NCBI GenBank assembly: GCA_003695905.1
Contig: RFGS01000095.1
Span: 1-46,395 of the forward strand
DNA length: 46,395 nucleotides
Source of the DNA: Zetaproteobacteria bacterium
GTDB taxonomy: Bacteria > Pseudomonadota > Zetaproteobacteria > Mariprofundales > Mariprofundaceae
Direction of reading: 5' to 3'
Shown here piece by piece: positions 36,323-45,728 of this stretch. Both the position numbers and the translations under genes were made by a program. The stretch's first letter is position 1. Every line of letters starts with the position of its first letter. The notes below the pieces were generated by a model. That model was not told the origin of the DNA. It searched no databases and saw nothing but the letters and a program-made list of their open reading frames with translations.

Positions 36323-37516
36323 TCAACGCAGGAAATAGAGTACGCCTCGCGAGGTGCGCACCAACACGCCATCGGCGAACGGTACAGGAGCCCTGTCGAT
36401 CCTGCCCGGCAGATCGACCTTACCCTTGAGCTCTCCAAACGCATCGAGACGGAAGACATGCCCATGCTCGTCCGCAACCCATAGAAAATCTCCGGAAGGC
36501 ACAGGACCGACCAGTTCCCCGTCCGTGATCGTGCGTTTCCAGATACTCTGAGCCGTTGCAGGATCAAGCGCATAGACCGCGCCGCGAGTATCGCAGACAT
36601 ACAGGGTACGGTCCTTGACCAAAGGACGGTACTTCAGAGAAAGATTGCGCGCGCGGATCTCGCTGCCATCAGCGGGTGAGAGAAAAAGCAGGCGCCCCTG
36701 ATAAATGGGCACGACCAGCAGAAATTCGTCCTGAAAACTTCCCGGGGCGGAAATCAACAAGGGGTCGGCCAAGGGCACCCGGATCTCGCTGAGTACGGCC
36801 GCGTTGGTGTCCAGCACCAGTTGTCGCTTCCACAACAAATCCCCGGTCTGCAATCGCAGGGCAACGGCATCCCCGCTGTTCATTACCGCAAAGACACGAT
36901 CCCCGGCAACGACAGGGGAACTGCCGGCACGCATTGCCAATCCACCCGGCACCCCTGAAAAACTCCACAGCTTCTTGCCCTGGCTGTCAAAATGATAGAT
37001 GCGGTTGTCCACAGTCTGCACGAGAAAACCCTGCGAGGTTGGAACCGGTTTGCCCTGAACAAGTGAGGACAACTGTTGGCGCCATATGACTCGCTGTTGG
37101 TGAACATCGATGCCATAGAGCCATCCCTCCATGTCCCCCACAACAACCGGACCTTGATCAAGCTGCAAAGCACCCGTTTCGACGCCGCCTTCAAGCGCCA
37201 GCCAACCAAGCTCACTGCCATCGGCATCCAGAAACCGTAGCCGGCCGTCCATACCACCGATGATGATGATTTGCCGACCCTGGTCATCAGCCACACAAGG
37301 CAGACTGAATCCAGCCGGAGCCTTGGGGCGGCGCTGGTCGACATCCACGCGCCAGCGGACAGAAATCCCGGAGGCTACGGGGTTGGAAACAACAGCCTCT
37401 TCCCCGGACTTTGCGTCTTCTGCTTGCTGAGCGAGCGGCCACCATCCCTTCATGCTCGTACAGCCGCCCAATAGCAGGGAAAAGGCCAGCAGAACAGGCG
37501 GCCACCAGCGCATCAA
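36323..37516 (-). CDS. bamB: Outer-membrane assembly lipoprotein BamB
   Basis: BamB is the beta-propeller lipoprotein of the BAM complex that folds outer-membrane proteins. The 397-residue protein has a lipoprotein signal with lipobox LLGGC (Cys19) and repeated propeller strands of PQQ-like type (for example RVIWRQQLSSLVQG, KKLWSFSGVPGG, DLLWKRQLVLD, QSIWKRTITDGE), with the conserved late RAPVPFADGVLVRTSRG. It overlaps yfgM by 4 bases (ATGA) and precedes der by 10 bases, the usual arrangement. Confidence 0.95.
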   Translation of the reverse strand: MMRWWPPVLLAFSLLLGGCTSMKGWWPLAQQAEDAKSGEEAVVSNPVASGISVRWRVDVDQRRPKAPAGFSLPCVADDQGRQIIIIGGMDGRLRFLDADGSELGWLALEGGVETGALQLDQGPVVVGDMEGWLYGIDVHQQRVIWRQQLSSLVQGKPVPTSQGFLVQTVDNRIYHFDSQGKKLWSFSGVPGGLAMRAGSSPVVAGDRVFAVMNSGDAVALRLQTGDLLWKRQLVLDTNAAVLSEIRVPLADPLLISAPGSFQDEFLLVVPIYQGRLLFLSPADGSEIRARNLSLKYRPLVKDRTLYVCDTRGAVYALDPATAQSIWKRTITDGELVGPVPSGDFLWVADEHGHVFRLDAFGELKGKVDLPGRIDRAPVPFADGVLVRTSRGVLYFLR

Positions 37517-38175
37517 GATGCCCGCTCCACACCGGAAAGCAGACGCTGGATACGATGCTTCAATTCCTCGTCGTGGGATTCGGCATCCAGTGCCTTGCGA
37601 AGATGGCGTGCTCTGTCCTTGGCATCTTCAGCTGCCAGGGCGAGCAGATAATGACGAACCTGCTCGTAGGCCTTGCCCATACGCTGCTCAAGCAGCTCGC
37701 GGGCCGCAGCGGCATCCTTGTGTTGCAAATGCCACTCCGCCAAATCGAGTCTAGCTTGCCATCGCCAAGCATCCATGCTCTTGCCATGATCGATGACCGC
37801 CTGCAGATGCTCGGATGCATGAGCCTCATCCAGCGCAGCCAGTTGCAACTGGGCCATGGGTGCATAGGCAGTCGAGGAGAAATCTTCAACGATACTGTCC
37901 AGCAAGGCCCGTTTCTTATCCACCGATTCCTCGGCCAGGGCCTGACTGTAAGCCATTGCAGCCGCCTCATGCTGCGATTTCACATTCTGGCGCCAGAGCC
38001 CGAACAGGATCAGTGCCACCACCAGCACCAAGCCTGCGATGGCCAGGGGCTTTCGGTTGGCCTCAATCCAACTGACCAATTGCGCTGAGCGCATATCCCG
38101 CTTGAGCTCGTCAAGCTCTGTTGCAGTGATGTCCACTGTTGCCTGTGCTTTGTTCCTGTTTTCCTTATCCGTCAT
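37513..38175 (-). CDS. yfgM: YfgM-like TPR membrane protein
   Basis: YfgM is an inner-membrane protein that associates with the SecYEG translocon and periplasmic chaperones such as PpiD. The 220-residue protein has a cytoplasmic N-terminus, one transmembrane helix at about 45-62 (PLAIAGLVLVVALILFGLW) after the conserved SWIEANR, and a periplasmic TPR-like helical domain (AYSQALAE, LAEWHLQHKD). An AAGGTGG site lies before the ATG. It is coupled to bamB. In many genomes ispG and hisS precede it; here the upstream neighbour is the PerM-like gene. Confidence 0.9.
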   Translation of the reverse strand: MTDKENRNKAQATVDITATELDELKRDMRSAQLVSWIEANRKPLAIAGLVLVVALILFGLWRQNVKSQHEAAAMAYSQALAEESVDKKRALLDSIVEDFSSTAYAPMAQLQLAALDEAHASEHLQAVIDHGKSMDAWRWQARLDLAEWHLQHKDAAAARELLEQRMGKAYEQVRHYLLALAAEDAKDRARHLRKALDAESHDEELKHRIQRLLSGVERAS

Positions 38176-38227
38176 GATCCACCTTTCCCATCAGGGTGCA
38201 CGCAGACTAGAATGCGCCCCACCGCTG

Positions 38228-39301
38228 TCAATCCTGGGCAGGCTCGGGCTGCTGGCGTCGTTCCAGAATGATCGACAGCACGCTCTTGACCAGCGCGGCC
38301 AGCGGAATGGCCACGATGACACCCAGAATGCCCATCCAGTTACCGAATACCAGCACGGCCACAATAATCGCAATCGGGTGCAGGTTCACCATTTCTGAAA
38401 ACAGCCAGGGAACCACCAGGTTTGCATCGATCGTCTGAACAACGGCATAGGCCAGTATGCTATACAGCAGGGTATCACCCCATCCCCATTGAAAGAAGGA
38501 CAACAGCACGACCGGGATCGTAACCACGGCCGCACCGACGAAGGGAATCCAGACCGAAAGGCCCGTTAGAACACCGAGCAGAAGCGCATATTCATGCCCC
38601 ATGAAAGCGTACACGGCCCACATGGCCACGCCAACAAGCAAAGCCTCCCAGAACTTGCCGCGAATGTAATTACCGATCTGAGCATCCAGCTCATGCCAGA
38701 CGCGATGCAGCAGGGAACGCTCGCGAGGAAGAAACTGTTGGCCCCATGCCATGAGTTGATGCTTGTCCTTGAGCAGGAAGAACACGAGTACCGGCACGAG
38801 AACCGCATAGACGAGCAGCGTGATCATGCCTGGGATGGAAGAGATGGAAAAGGAAAGCAGCGCTCCTCCCCATTCCTGGAGCTTGGTCACCATGGCCGCA
38901 ATGGTATCCTGGAGGTACTGGGAATTGATCCACTCGGCATGATTGGCCTGGAGATGATGAATCTGTTCGCTGATGGCCTTGATGTAGGCCGGAGTATTGG
39001 AAACGAGCGAACCGATCTGCTGCACGAGCAATGGGATGACCGCCAACATGGCGAAAATGGCGATCAGCAGCGCCCCGGCAATGGTCAGCGAAATAGCCAA
39101 CAAATGTGGCATACGGCAACGTTCGAACAGAACTACGACGCCATCGAGCACATAGGCCAGCGCAATGGCAACCAGCAGGGGAGCAAGCATCTGGCCAAAC
39201 ATGAGCAACACGAAAAAAATTGCCAGGAGGGAAAACAGCAGCATGGCCAGCTGCGCATCCTTCTCGATGCGCTCCCTGAGCCAGTTTATGATATACTGCA
39301 A
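38228..39301 (-). CDS. AI-2E/PerM family membrane protein, TTG start
   Basis: The 357-residue protein belongs to the AI-2E transporter (PerM/TqsA) family of putative permeases. It has about seven or eight membrane segments: a first pair at LLFSLLAIFFVLLMFG and LLVAIALAYVLDG, one at LTIAGALLIAIFAML, a soluble middle part, then VYAVLVPVLVFFLLKD, the LLVGVAMWAVYAFMG pair, PFVGAAVVTIPVVL and VAVLVFGNWMGILG. Substrate is unknown. No ATG fits: the only plausible start is TTG at 39301 (MQYIINWLRERI), preceded by AGGAGAGGAA. That start overlaps the end of the upstream gene by 16 bases. An ATG far upstream would add a non-family extension lying over that gene. Confidence 0.88.
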   Translation of the reverse strand: MQYIINWLRERIEKDAQLAMLLFSLLAIFFVLLMFGQMLAPLLVAIALAYVLDGVVVLFERCRMPHLLAISLTIAGALLIAIFAMLAVIPLLVQQIGSLVSNTPAYIKAISEQIHHLQANHAEWINSQYLQDTIAAMVTKLQEWGGALLSFSISSIPGMITLLVYAVLVPVLVFFLLKDKHQLMAWGQQFLPRERSLLHRVWHELDAQIGNYIRGKFWEALLVGVAMWAVYAFMGHEYALLLGVLTGLSVWIPFVGAAVVTIPVVLLSFFQWGWGDTLLYSILAYAVVQTIDANLVVPWLFSEMVNLHPIAIIVAVLVFGNWMGILGVIVAIPLAALVKSVLSIILERRQQPEPAQD

Positions 39302-39780
39302 GCGTTCCTCTCCTGAGGCGCACTGGCCACCAGCCAGGCCGCTAGCAACGTAGCAAGCAGATGAATGACCGAACTGAGACCATGCCACATGGCAAAGGAA
39401 TGCGGAAGCGCGGCCTCGCCAGTGGCCGGAGCCACAAGCGCACGTTGCGCCTTCAAGCCGGCTATCACCGGAGCCACGGCGAATTCATTGATTGCAAGAC
39501 ACATAAACAGAAGCAGGAGCACCAGCCACGCGCTACGCCGGCTCTTCAGGCCCATGCGCCACCAGAAACCGGCTACCGAGGCAAGCAGCATCAGGGCGCC
39601 TATGTTGGCCAGATGAAAGACATGTCCTGCCAGATCTCCCGCCAGGTGCCGGTTTCCCGCATGTGCAAAAAGCTGAGGAGCAACCACATAGCCCGACACG
39701 ACAAGCAGTCCGAACACCAGTGCCAGCGCCAGCCGAGCGGCGCCCACCTGGATACATGCGGGCTGGATGCTCACCGGCAC
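39286..39780 (-). CDS. DUF4149 domain membrane protein
   Basis: The 164-residue protein has four predicted membrane helices (about 15-36, 55-72, 83-103 and 134-152) and resembles the DUF4149 family, which is often found next to greA or carB in proteobacteria and whose function is unknown. Matching features are FGLLVVSGYVVAPQLF, ANIGALMLLASVAGFWWR and WHGLSSVIHLLATLLAAW. It starts 9 bases after greA and overlaps the PerM-like gene by 16 bases, so all three are one transcript. Confidence 0.82.
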   Translation of the reverse strand: MPVSIQPACIQVGAARLALALVFGLLVVSGYVVAPQLFAHAGNRHLAGDLAGHVFHLANIGALMLLASVAGFWWRMGLKSRRSAWLVLLLLFMCLAINEFAVAPVIAGLKAQRALVAPATGEAALPHSFAMWHGLSSVIHLLATLLAAWLVASAPQERNACSIS

Positions 39781-39789
39781 ACAATCCCC

Positions 39790-40263
39790 TCAACGGTACT
39801 CAATGGCCTGCACCTCGTATTCGCGCTCTCCATTGGGTGCGCGTACCGTGGCGATGTCCCCGATTTCCTTGCCGATTAGGGCCCTGGCAATTGGTGAGGT
39901 TATCGACACCTTTCCAGCCTCGATATCGGCCTCGTCAACGCCGACGATCTGGTAAACGACCTCGGTCCCGCTGTCCAGATCGATCAGGGTGACCGTAGCA
40001 CCAAACACGACCCGGTCACTGTCGATTTGCGAGGGATCGATGATGTGTGCCCGGGCCAACTTGTCCTCCAGCTCCTTGATGCGCCCTTCGTTATGGCTCT
40101 GTTCTTCCTTGGCGGCATGATATTCAGCATTCTCCGAAAGATCGCCGTGCGCCCTGGCCTCTTCAATGGCGGCGATGATCTGCCGGCGTTTCTCGCCCTT
40201 GCGATATTCCAGTTCCTTGCGCAACTGCTCAGCGCCGTTCTTGGTCATCGGTACTCTTTCCAT
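39790..40263 (-). CDS. greA: Transcription elongation factor GreA
   Basis: GreA enters the RNA-polymerase secondary channel and stimulates cleavage of backtracked RNA. The 157-residue protein has the N-terminal coiled coil with the tip acidic residues in [17 protein letters not shown], and the C-terminal FKBP-like domain ([20 protein letters not shown]-like [15 protein letters not shown]). It begins [14 protein letters not shown] and starts 4 bases after carB. carB-greA is the standard gammaproteobacterial order. Confidence 0.97.
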   Translation of the reverse strand: MERVPMTKNGAEQLRKELEYRKGEKRRQIIAAIEEARAHGDLSENAEYHAAKEEQSHNEGRIKELEDKLARAHIIDPSQIDSDRVVFGATVTLIDLDSGTEVVYQIVGVDEADIEAGKVSITSPIARALIGKEIGDIATVRAPNGEREYEVQAIEYR

Positions 40264-40267
40264 AGCT

Positions 40268-43200
40268 TCAATGCACTCCGTGATAGGATTGGATGCTGGC
40301 GACCTTCAAGCCCGTCTCGGCCTGCACAATGGCCTCGGCGGCAGCCAGCCCTCCGGCGATGGTCGTGAAATAGGCAATTTCCTTTTCCAACGCAGCCTGC
40401 CGGATCGATTTCGAGTCGGCAATGGCCCTTGCGCCCTCGGTCGTGTTGATGATGAGATCCACATCGCCGGACAGCAGCCGGTCGACAACATGCGGGCGCA
40501 CCCCCTCATTCACCTTGGGAACCCGCTCGGAAGCAATGCCAGCCTCGTCTAGCGCCTGATGTGTCCCATCCGTGGCAAGGATGCGGAAACCGGCCTCGAT
40601 CAGCTTTCTGGCCAACCTGACCGCAGCTGGCTTGTCCGCATCGCGCACGGAGATGAATACCGTACCCTTGCGCGGCAGGTGAACTCCCGCCGCAAGCTGA
40701 GCCTTGAAAAAGGCCGAGGGAAAATCCTCCGCAATGCCCATGACCTCGCCCGTGGACTTCATTTCAGGGCTGAGCAGGGGATCAACACCGCGGAACTTGA
40801 CGAACGGGAACACGGCCTCCTTCACGGCACGGTAGCCGGACGGTTGCGGAACTTCGAGAACACCTTGCTCAGCGAGTGAGCGGCCAGCCATGATGCGGGC
40901 GGCCACCTTGGCCAGAGGAACCCCCGTGGCCTTGGATACGAAGGGCACCGTTCGGCTTGCCCGAGGGTTGACCTCAAGGACGTACACCGTGTCACCCTGA
41001 ACCGCAAACTGGATATTGAGCAGGCCGCGCACGTTCAAGGCCAGCCCAAGGGCCTTGGTCTGCCGGATCACCTCATCGGCGATATCGCCAGAAATCGAAT
41101 GCGGTGGTAAACAGCAAGAGGAATCACCCGAATGCACACCTGCCTCCTCAATATGTTCCATGATGCCGCCAATCACGACACGTTCGCCATCAGCTAGTGC
41201 ATCGACATCTAGCTCGATAGCACTGTTCAGGAAGCGATCGAGCAACACCGGATGATCTGGAGAGACAGAGACAGCCTCCCGCATGTAGGTCAGCAAGCCG
41301 GATCGGTCATGGACAATCTGCATCGCGCGCCCGCCAAGCACATAAGATGGACGAACAACGACCGGATAACCGATCTCCTCAGCCACCTTGAGCGCCTCAT
41401 CAACGGAGCGTGCCGTTCCGTTCTCGGGCTGGCGAAGCCCAAGGGTCTGCAGCAACTGCTGGAAACGCTCACGGTCCTCGGCGAGATCAATCATGTCCGG
41501 ACTCGTTCCGATGATCGGCACGCCCATGGCTTCCAGCTTGGCGGCCAGTTTCAACGGCGTCTGCCCGCCGAACTGAACAATAACGCCGTCCGGCTGCTCC
41601 GTCTCCACGATGGCCATGACATCCTCAAAGGTCAGCGGCTCGAAATACAGTCGGTCAGAGGTATCATAATCCGTCGATACGGTTTCCGGATTGCAGTTGA
41701 CCATGATGGTCTCATATCCATCCTCGGACAGGGCAAATGCGGCATGCACGCAACAGTAATCGAACTCGATCCCCTGCCCTATCCTGTTCGGACCGCCTCC
41801 AAGCACGACGATCTTCTTCCTGTTGCTGGGCCTGGCCTCGCATTCATGCTCATAGCTTGAATAGAGATAGGGCGTGTGGGCCTCGAACTCGGCAGCGCAC
41901 GTATCGACCCGCTTGAATACCGGCCGCACATCAAGCCTGGTACGGCACTCGCGGACCACATCCTCGGATGTCTGCATCAACTGCGCAAGTCGCGCATCGG
42001 AAAGCCCCTCGCGCTTGGCCCTAAGCCACTGCTCCGTATCCAGGGTATTCGGATGCCTGCCACGAAGCGACTCCTCCAGCTCAATAACCGATCCTATTTC
42101 ACGCACGAACCATGGATCAATGCCCGTGACCTGGCATACACGCTGCTCGCTCCAGCCATAACGCAAGGCCTCACCGATCCACCACAAGCGTTCGGCACCC
42201 GGCACGGCCAGCTTTGTCTGAAGAAAGTCATCGGCATGCACGTCACCGGGCAACACCTTGTCGAATCCCGTGGTGCCCGTTTCCAGGCCACGCATGGCCT
42301 TGCCCAGGCTCTCGGTGAAGGTGCGGCCAATGGCCATCACCTCTCCGACGGACTTCATCTGTGTGGTCAGGCGATCATCCGCGCCCGGAAACTTCTCGAA
42401 TGCAAACCGGGGTAGCTTGGTCACCACATAGTCGATGGTCGGCTCAAAGGCGGCATACGTTTCGCCAGTGATATCATTGCGGATTTCGTCGAGCGTATAA
42501 CCAACGGCCAATTTGGCCGCGATCTTTGCAATCGGGAAGCCCGTGGCCTTCGAAGCCAGCGCGGATGAACGCGACACGCGTGGATTCATCTCGATGATGA
42601 TCAGGCGACCATCCTTCGGATTGACTGCAAACTGGACGTTCGAACCGCCGGTCTCGACACCGATCTCGCGCAAACAGGCAATGGAGGCGTCACGCATGCG
42701 CTGGTATTCCTTGTCTGTCAGCGTCTGGGCCGGTGCGACAGTGATCGAATCGCCAGTGTGCACACCCATAGGATCAAGATTCTCGATGGAGCAGATGATC
42801 ACGCAGTTGTCATTGCGGTCACGCATGACCTCCATCTCATATTCTTTCCAACCGATAATCGATTCTTCAATCAGGATTTCACTGGTCGGGCTGGCTTCAA
42901 GACCGGCCTTGGCGATCTGTTCGAATTCCTCCGGATTATAGGCAATCCCACCCCCGGTTCCTCCAAGCGTGAAGCTGGGGCGAATGATGAGCGGATAGCC
43001 GATCTCGGCAGCCAGATGCCTGGCCTCCTGCATGGAATGCGCAAACCCTCCTCTTGCCATGTCTAGACCGATACGGTTCATGGCTTCCTTGAACAGCTCC
43101 CGATCCTCGGCCTTGTCGATGGCCTCCGGCTGCGCACCGATGAGCTTCACACCATATCGATCGAGAATACCATGCTTATTCAGGCTCAGCGCCGTGTTCA

Positions 43201-43486
43201 ACGCCGTCTGTCCACCCATGGTCGGCAACAAAGCATCAGGACGCTCTTTCTCGATGATCTTGCCCACCGCCTGCCAGGTGATGGGCTCGATATAGGTTGC
43301 ATCGGCAAACTCGGGGTCGGTCATGATCGTCGCCGGATTCGAGTTGACCAGGATGACCCGGTAGCCCTCCTCCTTCAAAGCCTTGCAGGCCTGGACACCC
43401 GAATAATCGAATTCGCAGGCCTGACCGATCACAATCGGACCGGCGCCCAGGATCAGGATGGACTCGATATCCGTACGTCGCGGCAT
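40268..43486 (-). CDS. carB: Carbamoyl-phosphate synthase, large subunit
   Basis: CarB makes carbamoyl phosphate from bicarbonate, ammonia (from CarA) and two ATP, for arginine and pyrimidine synthesis. The 1072-residue protein has two homologous halves, each with an ATP-grasp domain ([21 protein letters not shown] opens the first after residue 10; [17 protein letters not shown] opens the second near 560), an oligomerisation domain between them, and a C-terminal MGS-like allosteric domain from about 940 ([29 protein letters not shown]) that binds UMP and ornithine in E. coli. carA, which normally precedes it, is missing; thiO and a terminator are upstream instead. Confidence 0.98.
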   Translation of the reverse strand: MPRRTDIESILILGAGPIVIGQACEFDYSGVQACKALKEEGYRVILVNSNPATIMTDPEFADATYIEPITWQAVGKIIEKERPDALLPTMGGQTALNTALSLNKHGILDRYGVKLIGAQPEAIDKAEDRELFKEAMNRIGLDMARGGFAHSMQEARHLAAEIGYPLIIRPSFTLGGTGGGIAYNPEEFEQIAKAGLEASPTSEILIEESIIGWKEYEMEVMRDRNDNCVIICSIENLDPMGVHTGDSITVAPAQTLTDKEYQRMRDASIACLREIGVETGGSNVQFAVNPKDGRLIIIEMNPRVSRSSALASKATGFPIAKIAAKLAVGYTLDEIRNDITGETYAAFEPTIDYVVTKLPRFAFEKFPGADDRLTTQMKSVGEVMAIGRTFTESLGKAMRGLETGTTGFDKVLPGDVHADDFLQTKLAVPGAERLWWIGEALRYGWSEQRVCQVTGIDPWFVREIGSVIELEESLRGRHPNTLDTEQWLRAKREGLSDARLAQLMQTSEDVVRECRTRLDVRPVFKRVDTCAAEFEAHTPYLYSSYEHECEARPSNRKKIVVLGGGPNRIGQGIEFDYCCVHAAFALSEDGYETIMVNCNPETVSTDYDTSDRLYFEPLTFEDVMAIVETEQPDGVIVQFGGQTPLKLAAKLEAMGVPIIGTSPDMIDLAEDRERFQQLLQTLGLRQPENGTARSVDEALKVAEEIGYPVVVRPSYVLGGRAMQIVHDRSGLLTYMREAVSVSPDHPVLLDRFLNSAIELDVDALADGERVVIGGIMEHIEEAGVHSGDSSCCLPPHSISGDIADEVIRQTKALGLALNVRGLLNIQFAVQGDTVYVLEVNPRASRTVPFVSKATGVPLAKVAARIMAGRSLAEQGVLEVPQPSGYRAVKEAVFPFVKFRGVDPLLSPEMKSTGEVMGIAEDFPSAFFKAQLAAGVHLPRKGTVFISVRDADKPAAVRLARKLIEAGFRILATDGTHQALDEAGIASERVPKVNEGVRPHVVDRLLSGDVDLIINTTEGARAIADSKSIRQAALEKEIAYFTTIAGGLAAAEAIVQAETGLKVASIQSYHGVH

Positions 43487-43517
43487 GGCGTGTTACTCCC
43501 GGCATTCATCGATCACA

Positions 43518-43554
43518 CGGATGCATACCAACCCTCTTCGACCTGGTGCATCCG
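43518..43554 (-). promoter_or_regulatory. Hairpin in the carB leader
   Basis: An 11-bp inverted repeat with a two-base bulge: plus-strand CGGATGCA-TA-CCA (43518-43530) pairs with TGGTGCATCCG (43544-43554) around a 13-base loop. It lies about 30-70 bases before the carB ATG and downstream of the thiO terminator, so it would be in the carB leader or overlap an operator. There is no T run, so it is not a terminator. Confidence 0.45.
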
Positions 43555-43567
43555 GAGCTTGAGGCAC

Positions 43568-43600
43568 AGAAAACGGGCCCGGCGTCACCAGCCTGCCCGT
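43568..43600 (-). terminator. Intrinsic terminator after thiO
   Basis: On the minus strand ACGGGC (43600-43595) pairs with GCCCGT (43578-43573), enclosing a smaller GGC/GCC stem, and is followed by TTTTCT. It lies about 40 bases after the thiO stop and before carB, so it separates their transcription; it could also act as an attenuator for carB. Confidence 0.7.
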
Positions 43601-43641
43601 GAGCGCGAAGCATAACGCCACGAACGGTGTCGCGAAAGCGA

Positions 43642-44784
43642 CTATGAGGCCAACTGCGGATAGCCGAGCACAGCATGCTCCACGGCTTCACGATCAACTC
43701 GGAAGGCATCCATGGGCAATCCCGGATTGCCCTCCACTATCCAGCGGCTGATGACATCCGCCGTGATCGGCGCCAGCACTACACCGTTGCGGTAGTGCCC
43801 AGAAGCCACCCATACGCCGGGCATTGTCCCGACAGGGCCAAGAAAGGGCAGACCATCCGGGCTTCCCGGCCTGAACCCCATCCATGCCTTCTCGATCGGG
43901 ATACCTTCAAGACCTGGGGCAATCTGCCGAATAGCATCCACAAGCTCGCCAATGACATCGCGGGTCGTTCCTCGTTCGAAGCCCACGCGTTCCATGCTCG
44001 CGCCGACAAGAATCCGCCCATCGGCTCGTGGTACAAAATAGGCTCGGTCATGCTTGACGATATGCTGCATGTTCCCGGGCCGACCATGCAGCAGAACGAT
44101 CTGCCCCTTGACCGGCTCCACAGGAAGTGAAAAACCTAGTTGCTCGGCCAGTTCTCCACTCCAGCTCCCGGCCGCAAGCAGCACGACATCGGCCTCAAAA
44201 CGCCGGCCATCCGCAGTTCGCACCCTGCGGGTGCCATCCCCATCGGCTTCGACGGCCATGACATCGGCATGCTCGATCAGGGACACTCCGCATTTGACCA
44301 GGGCCTTGCGCACAGCTCGCAGCAAGCGCGGATTCCGCACCTGGGCCACCTGAGGCCAGAGCAGGCCTCCCTGGACATCGCAGGCCAACGCCGGTTCATG
44401 GCTTCGCACCTGCTTCTCATCAAGTTCCTCGACATCCCAACCAAAGCGTTCGGACCAAGCCATCGCGGCGGCATGATGATGCTGTTCATCCCAGGGAAAC
44501 TCCGGAATTAGCAGACCGCACTTTCTCCATTGAACATCCACACCCGTTTCGCGCTGCAATTCGGCCACAAAATCGGGATAGACCCGCAGGCTTGCATTCA
44601 CCAGATGGGTAAATGCATCAGGATAAAGCCACGGATGGATCGGACACAGAATACCGGCTCCAGCCCATGAAGCCTCATGCCCCATGGTCCCACGCTCAAG
44701 CACGCTGACGCGAGCGCCACGCTGGTGGAGACGCCATGCGCAAAGCGCCCCAATGATGCCTCCGCCAATGACAACAACACGCAT
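43642..44784 (-). CDS. thiO: Glycine oxidase ThiO-like FAD oxidoreductase
   Basis: ThiO oxidises glycine to iminoacetate for the thiazole part of thiamine. The 380-residue DAO-family protein has the FAD-binding VVIGGGIIGALCAWRLHQRG (8-13 core), the LERGTMGHEASWAGAGIL motif with the second FAD-contact, a long substrate domain, FVPRADGRILVGASME and the C-terminal GFRPGSPDGLPFLG and GHYRNGVVLAP signatures. These match ThiO better than D-amino-acid dehydrogenase. I used the ATG at 44784, though AGGGGA directly abuts it; a TTG at 44799 with a GAGGGGG site is an alternative. No thiG or thiS is adjacent. Divergent from hpnC across 65 bases. Confidence 0.86.
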   Translation of the reverse strand: MRVVVIGGGIIGALCAWRLHQRGARVSVLERGTMGHEASWAGAGILCPIHPWLYPDAFTHLVNASLRVYPDFVAELQRETGVDVQWRKCGLLIPEFPWDEQHHHAAAMAWSERFGWDVEELDEKQVRSHEPALACDVQGGLLWPQVAQVRNPRLLRAVRKALVKCGVSLIEHADVMAVEADGDGTRRVRTADGRRFEADVVLLAAGSWSGELAEQLGFSLPVEPVKGQIVLLHGRPGNMQHIVKHDRAYFVPRADGRILVGASMERVGFERGTTRDVIGELVDAIRQIAPGLEGIPIEKAWMGFRPGSPDGLPFLGPVGTMPGVWVASGHYRNGVVLAPITADVISRWIVEGNPGLPMDAFRVDREAVEHAVLGYPQLAS

Positions 44785-44849
44785 TCCCCTGTCAGGCAAT
44801 GAACCATCCCCCTCTTGCCGGAACCCCTGCTTCAAGCCACCATGCCGGC

Positions 44850-45728
44850 ATGAAAAGCGACCTCACTATCGCGCAAGCATATCAACACTGTTTGCAACTG
44901 GCACGCAACCATTACGAAAACTTTCCCGTCGCTTCGTATCTGTTGCGCCCTGACCTGCGGCCTGCCGTTGCGGCCATCTACGCATTTGCCCGTCAAGCGG
45001 ATGATCTGGCCGACGAGGGCGATGCACCCGCGGAAATTCGACTCAAGAAACTGGATGCCTGGGAGACCCTGCTGAGTCGATGCATCAAGGAAGAGATCGA
45101 GCATCCGGTGTTTTTGGCTCTGGGCGATGCCATACGGCGCCATGGCCTGCCAATCGATCCACTATATGATCTGCTGGTTGCCTTTCGCATGGACGTGACC
45201 ATTCATCGCTATGAAACGGTTAAGGAGCTTGCCTTCTACTGTCGTCATTCGGCCAATCCGATCGGCCGCCTGATGCTTGCACTGCATGGCATTCATGATC
45301 CACGCGCCATCTCATGCGCGGACGCGCTCTGCACGGGCCTCCAGCTGGCCAATTTCTGGCAAGACCTCGCCATCGATCTTGCCCGGGGGCGTTGCTACCT
45401 GCCGACGATCTGGCTGAAAGAAGAACATCGGCATATGAAACCCCAAGAGCTGACCGAAGATGTCCTTCATCCTGCCCTTGAACGCGCCTGTTGTTGGACC
45501 CGTGAATATTTCGATAAGGCTCGTGATCTACTCCCCAGAGTGCCATGGCGTCTGCGCCTGCAGGTAGCGGCCACACTCCATGGGGGACTGCGCATCCTGG
45601 ACCGGACAGCAAGGGGTAATCCGTTCCGCCAGCGCCCACGGTTATCACGCGGGGACTGGATATGCATGATTCCTCCGGTCCTGCGCGATGCCTGCTGGCC
45701 TGGTTCCGTCTCAGGAAGCCCGGCATGA
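44850..45728 (+). CDS. hpnC: Hydroxysqualene synthase HpnC
   Basis: HpnC converts presqualene diphosphate to hydroxysqualene in the HpnCDE route to squalene and hopanoids. The 292-residue protein has the two Asp-rich motifs of trans-isoprenyl diphosphate condensing enzymes: DDLAD (51-55, after AIYAFARQA) and NFWQDLAIDLARG (about 167-179), followed by RCYLP. It begins MKSDLTIAQAYQHC, an HpnC hallmark, at the ATG at 44850; the frame is open upstream but that part has no family match. Its stop overlaps hpnD as ATGA. The downstream gene hpnE, if present, is beyond the window. Confidence 0.93.
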   Translation: MKSDLTIAQAYQHCLQLARNHYENFPVASYLLRPDLRPAVAAIYAFARQADDLADEGDAPAEIRLKKLDAWETLLSRCIKEEIEHPVFLALGDAIRRHGLPIDPLYDLLVAFRMDVTIHRYETVKELAFYCRHSANPIGRLMLALHGIHDPRAISCADALCTGLQLANFWQDLAIDLARGRCYLPTIWLKEEHRHMKPQELTEDVLHPALERACCWTREYFDKARDLLPRVPWRLRLQVAATLHGGLRILDRTARGNPFRQRPRLSRGDWICMIPPVLRDACWPGSVSGSPA

